From Piscicola geometra (Eukaryota; Annelida; Clitellata; Hirudinida; Piscicolidae), in contig OX030959.1 in NCBI GenBank assembly GCA_943735955.1, positions 5,727,241 to 5,791,240 of the forward strand: a stretch of DNA of 64,000 bases, given 5' to 3'. Shown here piece by piece: positions 40,334 to 51,220 of this stretch. Numbering within the stretch: position 1 is the stretch's first letter; every line of letters begins with the position of its first letter. The translations under genes were made by a program, and so were the position numbers. The notes below the pieces were generated by a model. The model was not told the DNA's origin. It saw only the letters and a program-made list of their open reading frames with translations, and searched no databases.

Positions 40334-40635
40334 ATGGGAGAGTCAGTAGTGTTCGATTTGTGCCCTCACCTAGTGACAAGTAAGAAATTAAATCATTTTT
40401 CATTCTGCTTCTTTAAATGTTATCAATTTCGATCACAATATCAGTGTCAATCTCTCATCTCTCATTCTTCTCCCCAAACTGTGCAGGGCTTCTCTGGAAT
40501 ATTGACGCACATCAATCTCTCAAGCCGTTTCACACTGATAATTTATTTCTTAAACTCGCGGATTCTCTCAAGATTTCTGTTGCTACTAAGCCACACCCTA
40601 ACCTATTTATTTCACCGTTTTTAAATACCTCTTAA
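40334..40635 (+). other. Two-exon coding-like candidate
   Basis: The exon at 40334-40379 ends in a strong donor (ACAAGTAAGA). The exon at 40487-40635 starts after a long pyrimidine tract ending TGTGCAG. Joined in the frame of the ATG at 40334, the phases match and give a 64-residue product beginning MGESVVFDLCPHLVT and ending with a TAA. A second reading of the same join gives a shorter alternative. The splice sites are good, but the pyrimidine-rich second exon is open in two frames, so openness means little. The product is unrecognised; it could be the 3' end of a longer gene. Confidence 0.25.
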
Positions 40636-43600
40636 ACAATACATTCTTAAAGAATCTTAAAAGTCTTTGTTAACCCTTGTTGGTTTGTATTCTATCCTAA
40701 AATAACAAATAGCCAGTTTTGGGTTTAAAAAAATTCGTCTATTATCTATTTTGCTAATTTACTATCTCTATGAGACATTGACAGCAGAAAAAGATGGCTG
40801 ATGAAGTTCTGATAGAAAAAAAAAGAATTTGATTAGAGAGCTGGAATGTGTTGTGAAATTATTGAATTTTGATTGAAAGAAAAGTTATTTTTTCAAACTA
40901 TGAATTTATAAATAGTTGTTTTTTGCGATAATTAGGATAAAATTGAAAATATTTAGTTTTCAAATCATAAATATACTTAAAGCCATTTACTCAAAGCCAT
41001 TAATTTTCCAATAGATCTTTCAAACACTCTACAATACATACTATATTTTGATGTCCTTCATAAGTCATATTTCTAAGTGTTTTTGAACTGTTTAAGAATT
41101 TGCTAAATTGGCTGTGAAAGAAACTCAATACGAAATTCACCAATATATCTCTAATATAGTCAATATTGTTGCTCGTCCAAAAAGAAAATTGATACAATGT
41201 ATTTGAGAATTAGATTTACACATTTGATACTTAAGATTTACTGTGCTAGTTCAATGCATGATAAACTATAAAGTAAATTTCTTTTAATTGAATTTTCATA
41301 TATTCGAAAATCATACATTAAAAAATATTCGAAACAGTAGAAAACTACAACTACGTATTTTCATTTCCACTGATACCTATTTTTCTATTTTTATTTGTTT
41401 TTTTACTTCTGTTAGAATTCTAGGTAATTCAATCAAAATGATGTTTTATTCAATCAAACGACCTCTTATCTAATGTCAAAATTTTCTATTTGAAATTTAA
41501 GTTGAGAACATTTTTTTCCTAATTAGTTTTTAAGTATAAAGGTTAAAAAACAGTATTTGTATGAACTTTACTAACATAACATAAACCAAGTGAGAAAATC
41601 AATTTTTTTCAAAATATCGTGAAAAATCAATTAAAATCTGACTTTCAAAAGAAAAAAATATCTAATTTCATCATTCGAATTATTATATTTAAGCTAGCAT
41701 TTAATTGAGGTAGAAATGTACACTACTCAACAAAACAGTTCCAAGTGATGAAATCAACTAGTAATAATAACAGAAAATTATTAAAAGCAGAATAAATTAA
41801 AATCAAAAACGCCAATAACTTCGTTTCTTTTTATAAATTCTTTAATTTTTTTCCCAAAATAATGAAAAATGATTTTTATCAGATTTTGATATTAAAATAT
41901 GCATAATTTGTGTTCAAAATATTTTCGAAAAAATGTGTTGAAATAAAAAAAATATTATTAAATCAGATTTAATTTCAAATATTTTTTAAGATTTTCATTC
42001 GAAAATTTTTTTTATTGAACAAGAAGATTCGTTAATAAATTTTATTGTGAAATTTACATTTTTATATATTATACTTTCATCTAAAAATAATTAAGAGTTT
42101 TGGCGAGTGAGAGTGACGTTTAATGGTCATTCAAAGGATCCCATTGGTTGCCTTAAACAAACATTAATTTCCGATTATTCAAGCATAAAAGATTTCAAAA
42201 CAAAGTCTTCCACAGTCACAGAATTGCACACAGACACAAACACAGAAACGTTCATACAAACACAAACTTTAAATACAGTTTTATTGACATACATACGAAC
42301 AAACGAACACATCGTTAAAAATAAATTATTTTATAATTTTTTTTGAATTGAAAGTTTTGAAAACAAAGAAAAATTTATATGATCAAATAAAATATTTTGA
42401 GTTATTTTGTACAAATAATTTTTAATAAAAAAGTATAAGTATAAGATATTCACTCACAACAACACAAATTTTAGTTTCGAATTTATATGTGCGGACGCAT
42501 GTGTATTTTTATGTGTTGTTGTGACACTGTGTGTGTATAATGGAAAGATATATACTGTTGGTGATAATGAAGGATTCATTTTCTTGTTTTGAACATCTTT
42601 CAACAAAACATTATTTTCGGAAATCCATTATCATCAGAGAAGAATGAGATCAGATTGGAATGAAGTTGGTGTTTTTCCTTTTTATCAATCTATAAACTTT
42701 GTGTTTTGAACGGCTAGTGCTTTTTCAAATTAGTTTTGCCTAGATTTGTAAATTGGAAAAAAAATTCAATTGCAGTTTGTTGAACTAATATACCTTGACA
42801 CAATTAGGAAATATGATATAAAATATCTTAGTTACTTTGGAAATAAAAAAATTTGAAACATCAGAACAATTTATTCTGTTCACATTGTTAAAACCCAATA
42901 AGACTTTTTATATAGAAAAGTACTATGACTTCTAAAATGTATTATTTTTTGACTGCAGTTTTTTTCCGTTACCTTACAGAACCGCAACCGAATGATTTTG
43001 TTCTATAAGAGTTATCAGATGGAATGTAATTTCCAGTTAAAACTGCTTTTTGTGAATCATTTCTTCATAACGAAATGCTTTAAATCACGCACTTTCAGGT
43101 TCAAAATTAGAATTATATCTGCTGCTATACATTTCTATCTATGCCATTTGTAAAAATTCTTCACTACTAACTGAAAAATATACTTTTTTAAATATTTTTT
43201 ATATAAATCTAATATGAAATCATCAACAAAAAATACTAGTTATAAAAATGCAATCTCTAGTTATAAAAAAGTTGTTTAGAAGATATTATTACTAATTAAA
43301 CTTTAACAATAAGCTGCCTTAAAAAAAGTTTAACTCTTCAATAATTTTTCTATTTTATAAGCACTTTGTTGAAATTTTTTTATACATATTTTCCAGTCTT
43401 ATCAAAATAAATTATTCAAATGTTTTAAAAAAAATAATATCCAATTAATTTTAATTTATAATGTTTAAAAAATTGTTTAAGTTTAATAGTATAAAAAATA
43501 TATAATTTAAAACATTAAAAATACAAAAAGCAATATTGAAATTTTTTTTAAAATGTTGATGACGATTCATCTTATTGGATATATCAAAAGTTTTTAATTA

Positions 43601-44038
43601 AGCCATAGATATGTAAGAAAACGGTTCAAACAGAATAAAATAGATATTTACAAGATGAATTGCTTTCGTAATCCGCGAGTTCTTTTTTGTTTCAATAGAT
43701 TAGTTAATCAAAACAAACTGTCTTCTTACAAAAATTCAAATCTTCGTCTCAAAAAGAAAGTAAATATTCTTTAGCTAGTTGTTTATTGAAACAAAAAGAA
43801 TTTAAAAAGTAAAGTTTATTATAAAAACTCAAATCGCGTTAGTGTAAATTAGCAAAAAGAATAGACGGATCATGAAATTCAAAAAATTTCTTATTAATGT
43901 TTTCGAGCAAGACTTTAACTCAAAAACCGTTTTAATCTTCAAAGAGTTGCATAGATTCAACCGTTCTCAAACGTTTACCGCTCAAGTTGCTTGCTTTGAT
44001 CTTTATAACCTGCATTTTGCCTTTCTATTGAGAAAGCG

Positions 44039-44046
44039 TATAAATA
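44039..44046 (+). promoter_or_regulatory. TATA box upstream of the zinc-finger gene
   Basis: TATAAATA lies 283 bp upstream of the zinc-finger ATG in the correct orientation, after a patch that is less AT-rich than the desert. It is the best core-promoter candidate for that gene. Confidence 0.4.
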
Positions 44047-44328
44047 CTTGTGAGAAGAACTTGTGTCCATTTTTGTTGACTAGTTTTTGCTATTTATTTT
44101 ATATTTTATAATTGAAAATTTTGATTTTCATAGTTTTTACTTACTTTCAATATTTTAATTTTATTATTTATTCCGAAAAAAAATATTTTGCAAATTTCGA
44201 TAAAATTCATTTTACAATATTAGATAAAATTCATTTTAAAAATTTCGATAAACAAATAAATATTTTGTTAATGAATTTTTTAAACACATTTTTCGGTATA
44301 AATATTTAATTTTTCAAGTATTTCCACA

Positions 44329-45453
44329 ATGATAAATTCTATTCTTTCGCAGAATCTTTCTCAGAATCAAGAGCTCCATCTCCTCCGCCACTTGCAGCCT
44401 CACAGTTCCTTCATCGCGCCCACCTTCAAGGAACAAAGACAACTCTACCAAATGAAATCGCAATTGAAAAGTCATTACACAGAGTTAACACAGCAAAGAC
44501 TACAGCCCTTTAGGCAACCTCTCGAAGACTCTTTTCAGTTTAATTTCGACTATGACAACGAATGTGATATGAGCACTAGCAACAAAATATTAAATAATGA
44601 CAACTTTCAATATCAAGATTTCTACAATTATGAATTTCAAACATTTTCGCCTTCAAAGTTGAAAAATGAAAATATAACTTTCACTCACGATCCATATTTA
44701 TTTTCTGAAAACAACCCCTTCATCGACAACAACCATTTAAACTTTCTGGAAAATAACCACTGCATCAATGCCAGTCCAACTAACATCATCATGCATTTTA
44801 AACCAGGCGCTGAAGCCTTTTTTACTGTATCTTCTCATCCACAACTACCTTCATCCGCTCCAAACTGTTTAATGCCTATTTCATCAGCAACACTCGAAAC
44901 ACAAAACATTCTTCCACCACCAATGATTTCTCACAGGACCATGCCAATCTATCGATATGTTCCTCCCAACTCTACTCTCACTTTCGCAAACAAATCAGAG
45001 ACTTTCGCATCATCAAAAACAACCTCTGCAGGCTTTCGATCTCTTCCTTCACAAATTTTAATGAAACAAAGTGAAACATCTAAATTTGATACACCCACAA
45101 TAATCACAACTCCAAAAACCGATAACAAAAACAACAACAACTTATTCCACAACTGTCAAGAATGCAAAAAATCTTTCAAATACCTCGAATGGCTCAAAAA
45201 GCACAACAAGAAAATGCACTCTGACTCCTGCAATCCGTACAAATGCCTCGATTGTCCCAAAGTTTTTAAAAGCTCTTCATCCTTCGCGAAGCATCGTCGA
45301 GTACACAGTCAAGAAAAACCCTACGTCTGCCTCTTGTGCAAGACCTGCTTCAGTCAATCCTCTAATCTCAATAGGCACTACTTGAAGGTCCATAAGGTGC
45401 ACAAGTCAAACCTTACAGGCATAGAAAAACGTATGAAGAGATCAAACGCGTAG
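44329..45453 (+). CDS. C2H2 zinc-finger protein, single exon (374 aa)
   Basis: An uninterrupted frame runs from ATG 44329 to TAG 45451-45453. Residues 1-275 are Asn/Gln/Ser/Pro-rich with many aromatic residues and no folded domain that I recognise, as in regulatory N-termini. Three C2H2 fingers follow: residues 276-297 (C-x2-C-x12-H-x4-H), 306-326 (C-x2-C-x12-H-x3-H) and 334-355 (C-x2-C-x12-H-x4-H). Fingers 2 and 3 are joined by SQEKPYV, a variant of the TGEKP linker. Finger 3 has CFSQSSNLNRH, whose SQSSNL helix is common in sequence-specific binders. A short basic tail ends the protein. The likely role is a nuclear sequence-specific DNA-binding regulator; the subfamily is not resolved. Codon use is AT-rich, unlike the cluster to its right. 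The absence of introns suggests a retrocopy or a naturally intronless gene; an upstream non-coding exon cannot be excluded. Confidence 0.85.
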   Translation: MINSILSQNLSQNQELHLLRHLQPHSSFIAPTFKEQRQLYQMKSQLKSHYTELTQQRLQPFRQPLEDSFQFNFDYDNECDMSTSNKILNNDNFQYQDFYNYEFQTFSPSKLKNENITFTHDPYLFSENNPFIDNNHLNFLENNHCINASPTNIIMHFKPGAEAFFTVSSHPQLPSSAPNCLMPISSATLETQNILPPPMISHRTMPIYRYVPPNSTLTFANKSETFASSKTTSAGFRSLPSQILMKQSETSKFDTPTIITTPKTDNKNNNNLFHNCQECKKSFKYLEWLKKHNKKMHSDSCNPYKCLDCPKVFKSSSSFAKHRRVHSQEKPYVCLLCKTCFSQSSNLNRHYLKVHKVHKSNLTGIEKRMKRSNA

Positions 45454-45676
45454 ATATCTCAAATTAAAGTTTTCTATTTCATGTGTTCAACCAGATCTCA
45501 TTTATTCTATTTATTTTTAAAAATTAATGTAATTTAAATTTAATTTAATTCATATGTTTTATAATACACTTATTTGAAAAACTCTTTTATTGTGAATTCC
45601 AGTCCGAATAACGAAGATATTAAGAATATTTGTTCTTATTTTTAAAAGCGTATGTAAAAATGTTAGAATTTGTTAA

Positions 45677-45682
45677 AATAAA
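45677..45682 (+). terminator. Polyadenylation signal of the zinc-finger gene
   Basis: AATAAA lies about 225 bp after the stop codon and is the first canonical hexamer followed by a second nearby (AAATAAAAG, about 45697). It would give a short 3' UTR. Confidence 0.4.
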
Positions 45683-46647
45683 AGAAAATGAAAAAAAATA
45701 AAAGTGCGGGTTAGAAAATGACAAGGTTAATATATCGAAGGGTATATCAAAAGAGTATGCTATGGAGTGAAGATTGTAACGTACAATGTATTAAAACAAT
45801 GGCATTAAATTGAAAAGGCTGAAAAAAATAACTGTATGAGAATTGGGATTATGAGTTGGATTGATCGATACTTGATAAAACTACAAATAAAGAGTATTTA
45901 TAAAGGATACAAACGTTACAACAAAGCATAAAAATTGTGTCATTTTGAATTTATAAGAAGATCGATTCAGAAGTGTCTTGAATATATAAAGAAACTCCTA
46001 TTGATCGAAATTGCATTTAGCAAGATATTCTCACTTAAAACTCTCTAATCATTCGGCCATTTACATCACGATTCATGGGAGTACGAAGTTAACGAAAAAC
46101 TTTTGATAATCAAAAACTTAAATATGAATTTTAAATTCCAAGGAAACATGAGTGAATTATGATATCGGGTGTCAAGTTGAAAGCGGTGGATACTTCGCAT
46201 GTAAAAACACCGTAGAAAAATAAAATAACCAAAATAGGTGATTAGAAAGTACGTTTTAACGAAAGAAAAGAGAATTTCTATGCTGGATTAGGGACTGAAG
46301 ATTGAATTCAAGAGGATACGAGCCATTGCAATCGAAAGAATAAAAATTCTAATTTAAAACGATGTGAAATTTGATTCTAAACATCATTGCAAGCATATTT
46401 GGGTAGTTTCTAAACATAAAGAAGGTGAATGAGCGGCATTCACTGTGGTATTAGCATAGATTGCAGGTTGGGTATAACGGGGAAGGATATAGAGAAGGAC
46501 ATAGTAAGCCATTTTAAAGGATTTATAGCCTCAGCTATGATTTATAAACGCTTCACTGAAGAAATAATTTTTGTCGGCTTAATCGCCTCAAAAACAAATC
46601 TACGGGTTACACTGGGATGAACATTGATGAATCAAATGGAATTTCAT

Positions 46648-46700
46648 GTTCTTTTCGAAACGTACCTGATTGGTCGGGAAACTTTTATAAAAGCCGATTC
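46648..46700 (+). promoter_or_regulatory. CCAAT/TATA-like patch
   Basis: ATTGGTCGGG is followed about 15 bp later by TATAAAAGC (near 46687). The pair resembles a compact core promoter on the plus strand, yet nothing coding follows before the CATC repeats. It may also just sit inside the NHERF 3' region. Confidence 0.2.
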
Positions 46701-46789
46701 GTCCCGTGTATGCATTCTATGTGTCACAATTACCGCCATTAAAATAATGCACTGAATTCTACCCATGCATCATGCCATCTCATTCATCC

Positions 46790-47035
46790 ACCGCCCATCC
46801 ATGCATGAATGCATGCGCAACTCCATCCATGCATCATTCTCCCTTACATCCATACCACTCAGCCACCAACCCATCCATCCATGCATAACCTACCCACCAA
46901 CACATATTCATCCATCCATCCATCCATCCATCACCTACCCACCAACACATTTTCATCTATCCATCCATCCATCCATCCATCTATGCATGCATGCATCCAC
47001 CCATCCATGCACAACCCACCCATCCACGCACAACC
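46790..47035. repeat. CATC/ATGC microsatellite in the NHERF 3' region
   Basis: CATC (ATCC) steps with interruptions run for about 250 bp, including a palindromic ATGCATGCATGC core near 46985. On the NHERF sense strand it is GGAT-rich and lies just after the stop codon, so it is probably in the 3' UTR. Confidence 0.9.
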
Positions 47036-47066
47036 TATGCAATAAGCAATGCAACAGAGGCACCCA

Positions 47067-50000
47067 TCACAAACGCTGCAGTATCTCGAATTTATCTTGC
47101 AACGAGAGATTCGATTCGGTCGCTTTGGTCTTCCTCTGCATCCTCATCCTTGCCTCAGCTGCTGAAGAAGAAAAAGACAATGGTGCTGCTGATGATGATG
47201 ATGATGATGCTGGTGGCGGTGAGGATGATGATGATGCTGGTGGCGATGATGATGATGATAGCGAAGTTGATATTGAGCTTTGAGATGGTTTGTTGTTGTT
47301 GTTGGTTTCGGTTAAATCAACATCTACAAAGTTGTTGTAGTTGTTGCTGCCGTTGTAGATTTTATCGCTGATGAAATTATTGTTGTTGTTGTTTGTGTTG
47401 TTGTTCTCTTCGTCGTCATCATCGTCAAACTTCGTTTCATTGTTGCTCTTGGAAATAGGCTTCTGTTAAATGAATTATTCATTTGAATTATAATAGTTTT
47501 AAATTTACATAAATAGTATAATCAGGTGATTATAAATCCTTTGAAAAAATAGCGCTTATTAAATATTTCAATAAATTGACAAAGATTGGAAAAAAGAGAA
47601 AAGTTAATATGAAAATAAACACAAATAAAAAAGAGAATAAATAGAGAAGAGTCACAAGTCATGGGCATTTTAATTAGGTTTTATCTCTTTTAAATTGGCA
47701 AAGCTATAATAAAAAAAGTATGGAATAACCCTAAAATAGCAAATAATGCATTAGGAAATAAGATAAAATAAAAATAATTGAATTATAAAAAATAGGATAA
47801 AATATAAAACGAAAACAAAAATAATTTATTTAAAGCACTTCTCACCATTTCGAAGCTTTCAGCGTTTGAAGGATCTAGAATGAGTAATTATACAATTTTA
47901 TTGCAATTATAGTGACAATAATGAACATTAATGGCAGCAAATTTCAGTTTTACGTCATCGAAAGACATTTTATTGATGTAATATAGCCTATAAAAATAGG
48001 TTATGTTTATTATTTCTCAATCCATTCTTTCATTCATTTATCTATTCATTATCAACTCGTTCATTCATCCATTCATTATCAACTCGTTCATTCATCCATC
48101 TATTTACCCACCCATTCATCCATATACCTATCCATGCATGCATCCATCCATCTATCCACCCATCATTCATCCATCCTTCCATCCATCCATCCATCCATCC
48201 ATCCATCCATCCATCCATCCATCCATCCATCCATCCATCCATCCATCCATCCATCCATCCATCCATCCATCCATCCATCCATCAATCAATCCATGCATGC
48301 ATGCATGCATGCATCAATCCTTCACCAACCGAAGGGATTGGATAGGGGGTTGGAGCATTCAACGATGTGCATGTCTTCCTTCAACTCACTAACCCCCAAC
48401 AATTCTCCTTTATGCTGAAGAATGAATAAATGAATTATATATCAGAATATAAATTGAATGAATTAATTGATCAATTAGATATCATTATATAAATTAAATT
48501 AGCTTAATTTGAATTATATAATTTAAATTAATTTAGCTTTTGTAATACAATTTACCTCATGCCCCATTTTAAACAGGCGTCAATTATTTCTCTCTCGAAA
48601 ATGGTATTTCACTTAATTACTGCACCCCAATTGATGCAATTATGCACTTAAGATTCACTAATTATATCAACTGATCATTCTTCAATTCCTATCATGCTCT
48701 CACCACACCCATTCAATCATCCTTCATTATCTTCTCACCTACAACACCACACCACACCACAACACAACTACAACTATTATAACCATCAAACTACACAACA
48801 ATACCATTTCAATCAACACCACTGCTTCTATCCTTACATCACAATAACTACCACACCACTAAAAGCACAATACAATACTACAACCACACCACTAAAAGCA
48901 CAACACAATACTACAACCACACCATTACCAAACCAATAAAACAACAGTAAAACCAAAACACCGCCAACTACGCCACCACCACCACTACCACACCAACCCC
49001 ACCACCACCACACCACTACTACCACACCAACCACACCACCACCACCACACCACCACCACCACTACTACATCGCCAACCACAACAACCACACCACCACTAC
49101 CACAACCACACCACCACAACCACACAACCACCACCACCAACCACACCACCGCCACCACTACCACACCAACCACACCACCACCACTACACCAACCACACCA
49201 CCACTACCACAACAACCACACCACCACTACCACAACAACCACAACAACCACACCACCACTACCACAACAACCACACCACCACTACCACACCAACCACAAC
49301 ACCACAACCACACCACCACCACAACCACACCACCACCACAACCACACCACCACTACCACACCACCACCACTACCCTGTGGTACTCGTCGGTCTCCTGATC
49401 GACCACCAACAAGGTCACCCCAGACGGGTCTGACTTTATCAACTCCACAACTTCTTTGTGAGCTGTAGTTGTAGTTGTGGTTGTTGTGTGGTGTGGTGTG
49501 ATGATTGTAGTTGTGGTTGTTTTGTATTGATTGTAGTTGTTGTAGTTTTTGTGTTGTGATTGTAGTGTTGAAAAAGAAAGAATGTCCAAGATGAATGAGA
49601 GAACAATAAGTTAATGCTTATTAATGAGTTTACAAAGCGTAGATGAATTTAATAGGAAAACTTTAAAAACAAACGAAAATAGATTTTAAATAGATAGAAA
49701 ATGAAAAATAAAAATAATTAATTGTTGATAAAAAATAACCCGACCCAGATTAGTGATGTTGACCTGATTGACCCTGATGATGCGGTCACCTTCCCTGAGG
49801 CCTCCCAGATCAGAGGGAGAGTTCGTGTCGACCTGACCTACAAACTTGCCCTGTTTGTCTGTCAGTGGATGGTGCTTTCATCATCATCATCTCCATCTCC
49901 AGGTTTATTTTGTGTTGTGTTTGCTCGGTCTTAGGTATTGGTTATTTGAGACAATATATTTATAGTTTTTACAGAATTTTTTTCTCTCCCAAAAAAAATG

Positions 50001-50804
50001 ATTTATCTTCTATCATTCAAGGTTGTGCTCATTTGAGATAATAATTTATATTTTTTAAATATAAAAATTAGTTTGTTAGTAAATGATATTTCCATTCTTC
50101 AGAACTCACTCTCGAGTGTCTGCAGGTTGAATCCATATCCAGTCGTGCCGTCCCATCTGTGCAGTCTACAGCGTCTCAGAGGGCTTTCTTTCAAGACAGA
50201 GGAGGAGGAAGAAGAAGAGGAAAGGTGGTTCCTTTTGGTTCCTTCAAGGAGTTGTAGTAATGGTTATAGTTGTATAGTTTTTATGAAGGAATTATAAAAT
50301 TGATTTAAAAGTATTTTTTCGGACTCACTCCAGGAGGTTGTAGTAATATATAGTTTTAATAATTACAACCATGAAAATTTAATGGAATTAAATGACTTTA
50401 TGTTTTTAGGACTAACGGCTGTAATAGCTGGAGTGCGGATTGACTGGAGGCGATTCAAAGTGTTGAGTGAACTCGAGGTCGCCTGTCAGATGGACGTTTT
50501 TGGAGCAATAATAATCCCACCCGCTAGACGACACAACCAGCAAAGTCACTTCGTTGGGCATGGATTTGATCTTCTCAATTACACTCTTGTGGTCTTCTAG
50601 AAGAACATTAATTCCATTCACCTCAATCACCTTGTCTCCCTCGCGCAAGCCTCCCCACTTTGCAGGAGATTTGGCATGTATTGAACCTATGTTCTGACCT
50701 TCCTTTCCTTTGTCTCCATATAAATTAAAGCCATACCCGTCAAAGTCTGGCCATTTTCTTAAATGACACAGTCTGGGAACATCACTACCTAATTCTTCTT
50801 GCAT
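47067..50804 (-). CDS. NHERF-family scaffold, two PDZ domains and ezrin-binding tail (372 aa)
   Basis: Five exons were reconstructed: 50804-50417, 50241-50110, 49858-49745, 49462-49374 and 47462-47067. All junctions are GT..AG with matching phases (1,1,1,0). PDZ1 covers about residues 10-92, with the carboxylate-binding loop GYGF at 23-26. PDZ2 covers about 152-236, with GYGF at 164-167, split over exons 2-4. The last exon encodes a disordered Asp/Asn/Ser-rich linker and ends ...[11 protein letters not shown], matching the short C-terminal helix by which NHERF proteins bind the FERM domain of ezrin/radixin/moesin. Human NHERF1 has the same order and a similar length (358 aa). It is a cytoplasmic scaffold linking tails of transporters and receptors to cortical actin. 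The poly-Ser and poly-Asn runs are encoded by TCA and AAC repeats. The start was chosen because it is the only ATG upstream of PDZ1 with a short N-terminus. It is divergent from AQR. Confidence 0.92.
48030..48315. repeat. ATCC tetranucleotide array in NHERF intron 4
   Basis: A nearly pure CATC/ATCC array (best at 48170-48285) ends in a palindromic ATGC run near 48295-48312. It lies in the last NHERF intron (47463-49373) and reads GGAT on the transcript. Repetitive ProSerIleHis-type and MetAspGlyTrp-type open frames over it are artefacts. Confidence 0.95.
48960..49373. repeat. CCA/CACCA array abutting the NHERF exon 4 donor
   Basis: About 410 bp of CCA, ACCAC and CAACCACA variants are present. 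In the sense of NHERF this is GGT-rich, and it begins at the first intronic base after exon 4 (donor GTAGTGGTGG). The repeat therefore contains many GT dinucleotides right next to the true 5' splice site. A looser ACCAC-rich patch extends left to about 48740. Confidence 0.93.
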
Positions 50805-51220
50805 TTTTCCTAATAATCTTTATAAACTTTGAATTTTATAATTTAGTGAAAAACCAAAATTTAAATATATTTGTGAAATTTTTTACAAATATTTTTTTTT
50901 ACACATATTATGTGTTTTATAAAATTTGAACCTATTATTTTCTTCCTATATTATATAGCTGACAGCCTGTGACAGAAATATAAAGGTGAGTGTTATCTAA
51001 TAATTAAAATTTTTAAAAATAGAAAATATAATAGATGATTAAAAATTTTAAAGATTAACAATTATTTATTGAGAAATAAAAAAATAAAATAAAACTAAAG
51101 TTTACTTTTGGTATACAACGCTAGTTTGACAGAATAACGTTGTATAGAAATCTAAAGATCTAAAATTTAGATTCTAAATCTATACTTTTAGTCTTTTTTG
51201 TATAAAAAAATAATTTCAAA
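50805..51220. promoter_or_regulatory. Shared divergent promoter region, NHERF/AQR
   Basis: Only 416 bp separate the two start codons, which point away from each other, so both promoters must lie here or overlap first exons. The region is AT-rich without an obvious TATA box in position for either gene. AAAGGTGAGT at about 50989-50998 looks like a 5' splice donor on the plus strand. It could end a non-coding first exon of AQR, with an acceptor such as ACTTTTAG just before 51191. That is inference. Confidence 0.5.

Larger units (their letters stand above)
32961..44038. other. AT-rich desert up to the zinc-finger gene
   Basis: No gene is firmly supported. Separate entries cover a short tandem repeat (37505-37645), a promoter-like island (38070-38150) and a two-exon candidate (40334-40635). 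The open frame at 42107-42346 has a GTG start and a Thr-rich, CACA-rich composition, and the one at 43872-44111 overlaps the zinc-finger promoter region. Neither shows a family motif. Confidence 0.45.
45454..47066. other. Spacer between the zinc-finger gene and NHERF
   Basis: It holds a zinc-finger polyadenylation signal (AATAAA at 45677-45682), a CCAAT/TATA-like patch (46648-46700) and a CATC repeat (46790-47035). The 63-codon open frame at 46429-46620 has no recognised motif and was not accepted. The right part is probably the NHERF 3' UTR. Confidence 0.5.

Noticed and set aside
43872..44309. 79- and 65-codon open frames just upstream of the zinc-finger gene
   Set aside because: They are AT-rich, Phe/Asn/Lys/Ile-rich low-complexity frames; they overlap the TATA-containing upstream region and show no domain.
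46429..46620. 63-codon open frame left of NHERF
   Set aside because: It has no recognisable motif, no splice partner and ordinary composition; it probably lies in the NHERF 3' flank.
46765..48418. Open frames rich in Pro-Ser-Ile-His or Met-Asp-Gly-Trp
   Set aside because: They read through CATC/ATCC microsatellites in the NHERF 3' region and intron 4.
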